From Candidatus Dormiibacterota bacterium (lineage in GTDB: Bacteria; Chloroflexota; Dormibacteria; Dormibacterales; Dormibacteraceae), in contig PLYZ01000075.1 of assembly GCA_003151935.1 (NCBI GenBank), positions 1 through 60,289 of the forward strand: 60,289 nt of DNA. Direction: 5' to 3'. Below the pieces are notes generated by a model that was not told the DNA's origin, searched no databases, and was given only the letters and a program-made list of their open reading frames with translations. Both the position numbers and the translations under genes were made by a program. Of this stretch, positions 19,106 through 27,704 are shown one piece after another (positions within the stretch are counted from its first letter, which is position 1; every line of letters begins with the position of its first letter).

Positions 19106-19800
19106 AAACCCCACGAACTCAGAGGCTTCGCCGTGAGTTCGCGGGGACCCCTAGCAGGATCGAGATCGTGCCGTCGATCCTCTCGGCGGACGTCGGACGC
19201 CTCGCTGAGCAGGTGAAAGAGGCCGAGGCGGCGGGCGCCGACCGGATCCAGGTGGACGTTATGGACGGGCATTTCGTTCCCAATCTCACGTTCGGGCCCG
19301 CGGTGGTCGAAGCCGTGCGACGGGCCACCAGGCTCCCCATCGAGGCGCACCTGATGGTCGAGCGCCCTGAGCTGTTCATCGAGGCGTTCGCGAAGGCGGG
19401 CGCGACTTTGATCGAGGTGCAGGTCGAGGCGACGACGTCGCTCTACAGGACGGTGCAGTCGATCAAAGAGATGGGCTGCAAAGCAGGCGTAGCGATCAAC
19501 CCTGCGACGCCGCTCGAGGACCTTCGAGAGATCCTGCCCTACATCGACCTGGTCAACGTGATGACGGTCGAGCCCGGCTTTGGCGGGCAGAAGTTCATCG
19601 AGCACAGCCCGGATAAGATCAGCCGCCTGCGCGCAATGGTGCCGCAAATGGAAATCGAGGTCGATGGAGGAATCGACGCGCGCACCGCGCCCCTCGCAGT
19701 GAGGGCTGGCGCGACCGTGCTCGTGGCGGGCAACTCGGTGTTCGGCTTCAAGCAGGGCGTCGCAGCGGGGATCAAGGCAATACGACACGCCCTTGATTGA
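19102..19800 (+). CDS. rpe: Ribulose-phosphate 3-epimerase
   Basis: The Rpe fold starts at IVPSILSADVGRL and shows the metal/active-site motifs VDVMDGHFVPNLTFGP, IEAHLMVERPE, NVMTVEPGFGGQKF and EVDGGIDARTA. It interconverts ribulose-5-P and xylulose-5-P. Two starts are possible. GTG 19102 overlaps the pgl stop (GTGA), and then the first ~18 residues (VKTPRTQRLRREFAGT...) are the translation of repeat B. GTG 19169 would instead start right at the conserved fold. The GTGA pattern used elsewhere in this operon favours 19102, with the repeat inserted in frame after the original start. Confidence 0.92.
   Translation: MKTPRTQRLRREFAGTPSRIEIVPSILSADVGRLAEQVKEAEAAGADRIQVDVMDGHFVPNLTFGPAVVEAVRRATRLPIEAHLMVERPELFIEAFAKAGATLIEVQVEATTSLYRTVQSIKEMGCKAGVAINPATPLEDLREILPYIDLVNVMTVEPGFGGQKFIEHSPDKISRLRAMVPQMEIEVDGGIDARTAPLAVRAGATVLVAGNSVFGFKQGVAAGIKAIRHALD
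19109..19152 (+). repeat. Repeat family B, copy 1 (pgl/rpe junction)
   Basis: This 44-bp imperfect palindrome has arms CCCCACGAACTCA and TGAGTTCGCGGGG around a loop containing GGC-TTC-GCC. It is identical over 44 bases to 51794-51837. It begins 3 nt after the pgl stop and lies in the 5' end of rpe. Its internal GTG (19133) is out of frame with rpe here, unlike in the other copies. Confidence 0.85.
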
Positions 19801-20485
19801 GGAATTCAAGAGAGCCGCGGCCGATAAGGCGCTGGAGCTTGTCCAGGACGGCATGCTGCTCGGGCTGGGCAGCGGGTCCACCGCGAAATACTTCACCGAG
19901 GGTGTGGGCCGGTTGATGGCGGGCGGCATGAGGCTGCGCTGCGTGCCGACGTCCCGCGCCACGGCCGAGATGGCGGCTGAGCTAGGAATTCCGATCGTCC
20001 AGGAGCTGGTCGGGCAAATCGACCTTGCGGTCGATGGCGCGGACGAGGTGGATCCGGCGCTGAACCTGATCAAGGGGCGCGGGGGCGCGCTGTTTCGCGA
20101 AAAGCTGGTGGCGGAAGCAGCAAAGCGCTTCATCGTCGTGGTGGACGAGTCGAAGCTGGTGAAGCAGCTGGGCGCCGGCGTGCTGCCTGTGGAGGTGCTG
20201 CCGTTCCTGTGGCGCACGACCGCGGAGCGATTGACTGCGCTCGGCGCGAGCCTGACGGTGCGAGGTGGGGAGGAGGATCCCTACATCACCGACAACGGCA
20301 ACCTCATCCTCCACCTTCTGATCGAGGGCGGGATCAAGGACGCGGCGTCCTTCGGTGATGCGGTGAAGAGGACGACGGGGGTTGTCGAGCACGGCCTGTT
20401 CGTCGGCATGACCGACACCCTGATCGTCGCCGGGACAGAGGGTCCAAGGGTCGTGGGTAGACTGTCCGGCGGAGCGCTCCCCTAG
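19793..20485 (+). CDS. rpiA: Ribose-5-phosphate isomerase A
   Basis: This 230-residue protein has the RpiA motifs LGLGSGSTAKYF, DLAVDGADEVDPALNLIKGRGGAL with EKLVAEAAKRFIVVVDESK, and KQLGAGVLPVEV. It interconverts ribose-5-P and ribulose-5-P and completes the pathway encoded by this operon. The TTG start overlaps the end of rpe by 8 nt. The C-terminus is odd. The last residues (about GRLSGGALP) and the TAG stop are encoded by a fragment resembling the promoter and 5' half of the tRNA-Ser gene 800 bp downstream. The original 3' end was therefore probably replaced. Confidence 0.93.
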   Translation: MIEEFKRAAADKALELVQDGMLLGLGSGSTAKYFTEGVGRLMAGGMRLRCVPTSRATAEMAAELGIPIVQELVGQIDLAVDGADEVDPALNLIKGRGGALFREKLVAEAAKRFIVVVDESKLVKQLGAGVLPVEVLPFLWRTTAERLTALGASLTVRGGEEDPYITDNGNLILHLLIEGGIKDAASFGDAVKRTTGVVEHGLFVGMTDTLIVAGTEGPRVVGRLSGGALP

Positions 20486-20508
20486 CTCGGTCGAGAGCGC
20501 GGCACTGG
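20458..20508 (+). repeat. Partial tRNA-Ser copy (promoter plus 5' half) at the end of rpiA
   Basis: TAGACT (20458-20463), a 7-nt spacer and about 38 bases starting GGAGCG match the promoter box and 5' half of the intact tRNA-Ser at 21285, with three mismatches over about 41 bases (20468-20508). The copy stops at the anticodon loop. It supplies the rpiA stop codon, so it is a non-functional tRNA remnant. Confidence 0.75.
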
Positions 20509-20509
20509 C

Positions 20510-20920
20510 CTAGAGTCCGCTGGTTGTGACTTCAAAGGAGCAACCGGCGTTCGTTGTGACAAGTTTCAGGTAGGTCTTGCACCCACCGAGAACCAGACCA
20601 GACGGTCCGTAGGTTGCACTGATCACGGTTGAGTTCGACGCTTTGAGTGTTGCCACGCCGGCCACCATGGTGCCCGTGAACGTGAGCACAGCTGAAGTTT
20701 GTCCGTCCTGTTGCGCGAACCCGATGGTCCCTGACAGTGTGTCGTCGGCGTGATGCTGAAGGTCAATGTAGTAGTGAGGAGCGTTCGTCGCACCGTCCAC
20801 GTAGATCCCACTCGGCAGATCGGTCGAGGGAGACGGGCCAGTCGGGCCACAGGAAGCGACAGTGTCGAGAAGACCCGCCACCAGGACTAAGACCAGGATT
20901 CGGAAGGGACGGCCCGCCAC
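20510..20920 (-). CDS. Putative small lipoprotein
   Basis: This protein of about 136 residues starts with a lipoprotein signal: VAGRPFRILVLVLVAGLLD and then the lipobox TVASC, with the lipidated Cys near residue 24. The mature part is rich in beta-strand pattern (GIYVDGATNAPHYYIDLQ; GTIGFAQQDGQTSAVLTFTG) and has two further cysteines near the C-terminus. I do not recognise the family. GTG 20920 is chosen because TAGAGT (plus-strand ACTCTA, 20929-20934) lies exactly 8 nt upstream and the signal peptide starts there. A longer reading to 21214 would put about 98 unlikely residues before the signal. It stands alone between rpiA and the tRNA. Confidence 0.7.
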   Translation of the reverse strand: MAGRPFRILVLVLVAGLLDTVASCGPTGPSPSTDLPSGIYVDGATNAPHYYIDLQHHADDTLSGTIGFAQQDGQTSAVLTFTGTMVAGVATLKASNSTVISATYGPSGLVLGGCKTYLKLVTTNAGCSFEVTTSGL

Positions 20921-20934
20921 GTTGGGAAACTCTA
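20921..20934 (-). promoter_or_regulatory. Putative leaderless promoter of the lipoprotein gene
   Basis: Minus-strand TAGAGT (20934-20929) is followed by 8 nt and GTG at 20920. There is no Shine-Dalgarno sequence. Confidence 0.5.
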
Positions 20935-21142
20935 AACGGCCGAGGCCCCTATGCAATTTCAGCCACGCGGCTGACGCCCAGGTCGACACGAGCCGAGCCG
21001 CGCCTGGGATCGGGGCCCTAGCCATCGACCGCCGAGATCGCGGACGACTGGTACTGATCGATTTCAGTGATTGATCGCTGCGGTTGTTCGCGGGGGCCGG
21101 GAGAGCTGGTGAATGGGCCGTATCGCACGATCGCTCACCCTC

Positions 21143-21195
21143 GCTAGGCGAGTGACCATGATTGCTGCAGTGGTCCGGCGGAGCGGTCGCACGGT
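21143..21195 (+). repeat. Second degenerate tRNA-Ser upstream/5' copy
   Basis: The stretch from GCTAGGCGAGTGAC through GTCCGGCGGAGCGGTCGC repeats, with changes, the region just before and into the intact tRNA-Ser (about 21249-21296). The tRNA similarity stops after about 12 bases of tRNA body. It is a direct repeat, probably the remnant of a tandem duplication. Confidence 0.6.
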
Positions 21196-21271
21196 CGAAG
21201 AGCGCACAAGACAAATGACATGTTGGTGTCGCACGCTCGCTCGACCGAGCTAGGCGAGTGACGGTGGTTGC

Positions 21272-21284
21272 TAGAGTGTCCGGC
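21272..21284 (+). promoter_or_regulatory. Putative tRNA-Ser promoter -10 box
   Basis: TAGAGT (21272-21277) lies 7 nt before the first base of the tRNA. The same spacing is kept in the partial copy at 20458. Confidence 0.45.
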
Positions 21285-21373
21285 GGAGCGGTCGCCTAGC
21301 TCGGTCGAGGGCGCGGCACTGGAAATGCCGTAGGCCCGCAAGGGCCTCGAGGGTTCAAATCCCTCCCGCTCCG
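21285..21373 (+). tRNA. tRNA-Ser (anticodon GGA)
   Basis: The acceptor stem pairs GGAGCGG (21285-21291) with CCGCTCC (21366-21372), followed by discriminator G. The anticodon arm CGGCA-CTGGAAA-TGCCG carries GGA, which reads serine UCC/UCU. A long type II variable arm (GGCCC-GCAA-GGGCC) and the T arm GAGGG-TTCAAAT-CCCTC are clear. CCA is not encoded. The 3' 13 bases (CTCCCGCTCCGCT) are duplicated in tandem at 21376-21388. Confidence 0.93.
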
Positions 21374-21448
21374 CTCTCCCGCTCCGCTCTTGAAACGATG
21401 CCACCCTTCGGCCGGAGCCGCAACCCTCGCGTCGGAGGCACACGCGGT

Positions 21449-21454
21449 TAGACT
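21449..21454 (+). promoter_or_regulatory. Possible -10 box of the sigma factor operon
   Basis: TAGACT lies 73 nt before the chosen ATG. It could drive the sigma factor pair with a leader of about 65 nt. No matching -35 is clear. Confidence 0.3.
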
Positions 21455-21526
21455 CCGCGGAGGATCTGAGCAGCCGAGCTCCGTTTGCAACCAAATGAGG
21501 CATTCCTGCATCACACAGGCAGGAAC

Positions 21527-22063
21527 ATGTTTGCGGCAGTGATGGAACATCGACCCCAGCTCATATCGAGCGCGATGGCGGGCGACGCGGGTTCATTCGC
21601 CTTGCTGATCGAGCCGCTGCTCGATCCAGCCTACCGGCTGGCCGCGGTCATGCTGGCCGATCGCTCGACGGCCGAAGACGCGGTGCAAGAGGCTTCGATC
21701 AAAGCCTGGCGGAAGATTCGCCAGCTGCGTGGCGACTTGAGCTCGCTACGTCCGTGGTTTCTGTCGATTGTCGCCAACGAGTGCCGCATGGCGCGGCGCC
21801 AGCGCTGGTGGTCGGTCTTGAAGCTGGCCGAGATCCCGGTTTCGCAGGCGGGCCCAGAGCAGAGTGGTACGTCTGATCTTCATCGTGCGCTGCTCAAGCT
21901 CAGCCCCGAAGAGAGGCTGCCGTTGGCGCTGCACTTCTACCTGGATCTGCCGCTCGATGAGGTCGCTCGAGCACTGCACGTTTCGCCGGCGGCTGCCAAA
22001 TCCCGAATCTACCGCGCGGCCAAGCGCCTCAGGGCCGACCTCACCCTCGAGGAGGTGTTCTAA
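21527..22063 (+). CDS. ECF-family RNA polymerase sigma factor
   Basis: This protein of about 178 residues has sigma region 2 (LLDPAYRLAAVMLADRSTAEDAVQEASIKAW, then RPWFLSIVANECRMARRQ) and region 4 (LSPEERLPLALHFYLDLPLDEVARAL followed by the HTH VSPAAAKSRIYRAAKRL). There is no region 1.1 or 3, so it is an ECF sigma. ATG 21527 is preferred because AGGA lies just upstream; an in-frame ATG 14 codons earlier and ATG 21542 are possible. It is followed without a gap (taaATG) by a single-pass membrane protein that may be its regulator. Target genes are unknown. Confidence 0.88.
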   Translation: MFAAVMEHRPQLISSAMAGDAGSFALLIEPLLDPAYRLAAVMLADRSTAEDAVQEASIKAWRKIRQLRGDLSSLRPWFLSIVANECRMARRQRWWSVLKLAEIPVSQAGPEQSGTSDLHRALLKLSPEERLPLALHFYLDLPLDEVARALHVSPAAAKSRIYRAAKRLRADLTLEEVF

Positions 22064-22819
22064 ATGAGCAACGACAACTTTCGCCGCGAGCTGGGCCAGG
22101 TCTTCGACGACATGACCGGGACCCCTTCCGCCGCGCTGCCCGACCGCGTCCGGTCGTCGGTCGCCGTCGCGCCGGAATGGAGGGGGCCGTTCTGGATCGC
22201 CGGACTCGCTGCGGCTGTGGTCGCGGCGGTCGTGGTCGGCGTCCTGTTCGTGGCAAACCCGCTCAACCGTCCAGCCAACACGATTGGACCCGGGGCGGGA
22301 TCGAGTCCATCTCCAGCCGCCGCTTCGCCCTCGGCCAGCCCGAGCGGGTCGCCCACGCCTGCCTCGAACCTGCCCGCTTTCATTTGCAGTTCCTCGACAG
22401 GATTCGTTGCCGCGACTACGACACCTCCAAAGCCGCCGGTTGCGTTCGTCGATCTGGTCCGCATCGGCACACATGCCGGCTACGACCGGATCACGATCGA
22501 GTTCAACAACACGGATCCCGGCCAGATTGACGTGACGACCCAGGGAGACGTGAAATTTACGCAGGGCGCTAGCGGCCAGTCGATCATGCTTGCCGGCAGC
22601 GCGGGCATCCTGATCACGATGAAAGGTGCCGATGAGCACACCTACTACAGTGGGCCAACCGACTTCAAGACTGCCTACCCGGTGCTCGTGGAATCTCGGC
22701 AGGTCCAGGACTTCGAAGGCACTGTCCAGTGGGGTCTGGGCCTTTCGAAGTCCGCTTGCTACCGCGCGTTCTTCCTCACCAACCCTGACCGGCTCGTCAT
22801 CGACATCCAGACGCCTTAG
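22064..22819 (+). CDS. Single-pass membrane protein with AMIN-like domain, candidate anti-sigma factor
   Basis: This 251-residue protein has a short cytoplasmic N-terminus (about 1-42), one membrane segment (about 43-65: FWIAGLAAAVVAAVVVGVLFV), a Ser/Pro-rich stalk (about 72-105) and an extracytoplasmic domain. The pattern GYDRITIEFNNTDPG ... YRAFFLTNPDRLVIDIQ resembles AMIN-like domains. It starts directly after the sigma stop with GGAGG upstream. The position suggests it restrains the sigma factor through its short N-terminus, but no known anti-sigma zinc motif (HxxxCxxC) is present. The anti-sigma role is therefore an inference from context. Confidence 0.7.
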   Translation: MSNDNFRRELGQVFDDMTGTPSAALPDRVRSSVAVAPEWRGPFWIAGLAAAVVAAVVVGVLFVANPLNRPANTIGPGAGSSPSPAAASPSASPSGSPTPASNLPAFICSSSTGFVAATTTPPKPPVAFVDLVRIGTHAGYDRITIEFNNTDPGQIDVTTQGDVKFTQGASGQSIMLAGSAGILITMKGADEHTYYSGPTDFKTAYPVLVESRQVQDFEGTVQWGLGLSKSACYRAFFLTNPDRLVIDIQTP

Positions 22820-22822
22820 CGA

Positions 22823-23629
22823 CTAGATCTTCGTCTGGCCGTCCGGGCGCGACACCAGAGGATGCCGGCGGGCCAGCTCGCCCTGACGCTCGCGATGGTA
22901 GGTCCAGTCGGGGGCGGCACCGAACAGCGAACTGTCCGGCACAAGGCGGAGTCTCAAGAGTGTCCCGAAAGCACGGACCCCATCCTGCCAGGTGAGCTTT
23001 TTCCCGTCCGCTCGGCTGCGGGCGTAGTACCGAATCGGGACCTCGTGGATGCGATAGCCCAGCCGCAGGGCTCGGGCGGTTATGTCAGGCTCGATATCGA
23101 AGCGATCGCCCTGGAGGTTGAGTCGCTTCCAGAGCTCCGACCGCAGGACCTTGAACCCGCTCTCCATGTCGGAGATGTAGCAGTCGAACAGGACGTTGGT
23201 GGCCAGCGTCACGGCCTGGTTGCCCACCACGAACCAGAAGCTGAAGGCTGTCTGGCCGGCAAAGCCTCGGACCCCGTACACGACGTCGGCCCGGCCCTCG
23301 ATCAAGGGCTGCAGCAGCACGGGGTAGTCCCGAGGGTCGTACTCGAGGTCGGCGTCCTGAACGATCGCGAAGGGCATGCGCACCTCGGCGATGGCCCGGC
23401 GGAGCGCCGCCCCCTTGCCCTGGTTGATCTCGTGCCGAAACGCACGCACCCGCGGCTCGCTTAGTGCAACCCGACTCAGGATCTCCCAGGATCGATCGGT
23501 GGAACCGTCATCCACGGCTATCACTTCACCTACCTCGGGCTGCTCCAGGACGTGCCTGAGGATGGCCTCCAACGTCCGCTCTTCGTTGAAGATCGGCATC
23601 ATGACCGAGAGATTGGCCGCGGTTTTCAT
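22823..23629 (-). CDS. Family 2 glycosyltransferase (dolichol-phosphate mannosyltransferase-like)
   Basis: This protein of about 268 residues has a GT-A fold: SVMMPIFNEERTLEAIL at the N-terminus, EVIAVDDGSTDRSWEIL, GKGAALRRAIAE and the metal-binding QDADLEYDP. The middle motif DMESGFKVLRSELWKRL and the stretch EPDITARALRLGYRIHEVPIRYYARS are typical of DPM1/polyprenyl-phosphate sugar transferases. No C-terminal membrane domain is present. ATG 23629 is the conservative start; GTG 23641 adds four residues. It is transcribed away from folE. The sugar and acceptor cannot be told from sequence. Confidence 0.88.
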   Translation of the reverse strand: MKTAANLSVMMPIFNEERTLEAILRHVLEQPEVGEVIAVDDGSTDRSWEILSRVALSEPRVRAFRHEINQGKGAALRRAIAEVRMPFAIVQDADLEYDPRDYPVLLQPLIEGRADVVYGVRGFAGQTAFSFWFVVGNQAVTLATNVLFDCYISDMESGFKVLRSELWKRLNLQGDRFDIEPDITARALRLGYRIHEVPIRYYARSRADGKKLTWQDGVRAFGTLLRLRLVPDSSLFGAAPDWTYHRERQGELARRHPLVSRPDGQTKI

Positions 23630-23762
23630 AGCGCCGATCACTCTAGCGTCCGGGTTCGCTTTCGGTCACGTCTCAGGTCGCTGTGAGCCGCTCGCGGAAT
23701 CGGGTGTGTAGCGCAAGGCCGTACATTGTCTTGAATACATCCGGCCTGTAAGGAGACGTCCA

Positions 23763-24413
23763 ATGTCCACCCTCGCTTTCGATCCCGAAGAGACAACCCA
23801 GTGGGAGAAGGTCCGCCCGCGCACGATCGACCCCGAGCAGTGGAAGAGGTTCGAGGGCTACGCCGCCGAGATCTTCCAGACGTTCGGCATGGACCTGGAC
23901 ACTCCCGGCACCAGGACGACTCCGACCCGGTTCCTGCGCGCGCTTTTCGACGCCACTTCGGGCTATGAAGGCGATCCCAAGCTCCTGACCGCCTTTCCGA
24001 CCGAGTGCCACGGTGGTCCCGACTGCAGCATCAGCCAGGTGATCGAAGGCCCGATCGAGTTTTTCTCGCTCTGCGAGCACCACGCGCTGCCCTTCCACGG
24101 CCATGCGTATATCGGCTACATCGCGCACGAGCAGATCATCGGCATCTCCAAGCTGACACGCCTGGTCCGCCTTTTCGCGCGCCGGTTCACCGTCCAGGAG
24201 CGGATCGGCGTGGAGATCGCGGACGAGCTGGTGCGCGTGCTTCAGCCTCACGGGGTCGCTGTGCACCTGAACGCGATGCACCTGTGCACGCAGATGCGCG
24301 GCGTACGCGAGGGCCACTCCCGCACCTGGACGTCGTTCTGGCGCGGCAACTACGAGCAGGACCCCCAGCTCAGGACGGAGTTCCTCCAGACGGTCGACAA
24401 GACCGGCCACTGA
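23763..24413 (+). CDS. folE: GTP cyclohydrolase I
   Basis: This 216-residue protein has the zinc and active-site motifs FFSLCEHHALPFHG and NAMHLCTQMRGVR, with GYIAHEQIIGISKLTRLV between them. It converts GTP to dihydroneopterin triphosphate, the first step of folate (tetrahydropterin) synthesis. AAGGAG lies 8 nt before the ATG, so unlike many neighbours it has a classical leader. The stop overlaps the next start (tgATG), coupling it to a RibD-type reductase. This pairing suggests a pterin/folate role for the reductase. Confidence 0.95.
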   Translation: MSTLAFDPEETTQWEKVRPRTIDPEQWKRFEGYAAEIFQTFGMDLDTPGTRTTPTRFLRALFDATSGYEGDPKLLTAFPTECHGGPDCSISQVIEGPIEFFSLCEHHALPFHGHAYIGYIAHEQIIGISKLTRLVRLFARRFTVQERIGVEIADELVRVLQPHGVAVHLNAMHLCTQMRGVREGHSRTWTSFWRGNYEQDPQLRTEFLQTVDKTGH

Positions 24414-25172
24414 TGGCCCTGGAGCCGTTCGAGGTCCTCTACGAGGCAGACAACCCGACGGCGTATAAGCTGCCGGCCGACCTGCACCACCTCTACGGCG
24501 CCCTGGGCTTCGCCACCCGCGTCGTGTATTCGAACTTCGTTGCCTCGGTGGACGGCGTCGTGACCCTTGGTTCGAAGCCTTCGGCCGGCACGATCATCAG
24601 CGGTAAGTACCCGGCCGACCGCTTCCTGATGGGATTGCTGCGCGCCTGCGCGGACGCCGTGGTGATCGGCGCCGGCACACTGCGTGCCACTCCCGGCCAT
24701 CTCTGGACGCCCGGCCACGTCTATCCGGATCTCGCGACCGAGTTCATCGCCCTCCGCAGCGCGCTGGGTCGCACCAGAGAACCGCAGCTCATCGTCGTGA
24801 CCGCGAGCGGAGAGATCGACGCGTCGCATCCCGCCATCGTCAAAGGCGCGCTCGTCCTGACCACGGCCGAGGGCGCCAGGGCGATCGGGAGTCGCCTGCC
24901 AAAATCGTGTGAGGTGGTGGCGATCGGGACAGGCAAGCACCTGGACCCGGGAAAGGCGATCGCACACCTCAGAGACCGTCGTCTGAACGTCCTCCTCACG
25001 GAGGGCGGGCCGCACCTGATCGGTCAGCTGATCGAGGGTGGCCTGCTGGACGAAGCTTTTCTCACCATCTCACCGGTGATCGCCGGCCGAAAGGATGACG
25101 ATAAGCGGCTTGGCATGGTCGAGGGGGTGGAGCTGCTGCCGAATCACGGCGCGTGGAGCGGGCTGTCCAGCG

Positions 25173-27680
<2,508 letters not shown>

Positions 27681-27704
27681 GTTGTTGTGTATCTCGTCAG
27701 TGCT

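Noticed and set aside
21144-21503. Minus-strand protein-coding frame of about 119 residues
   Set aside because: It is the reverse reading of the tRNA-Ser gene and its repeats (contains the familiar spurious EREGFEPSRPLRAYG pattern).
24005-24412. Long N-terminal extension of the RibD-like reductase
   Set aside because: It lies inside folE in another frame; ATG 24413 overlaps the folE stop and begins the conserved fold.
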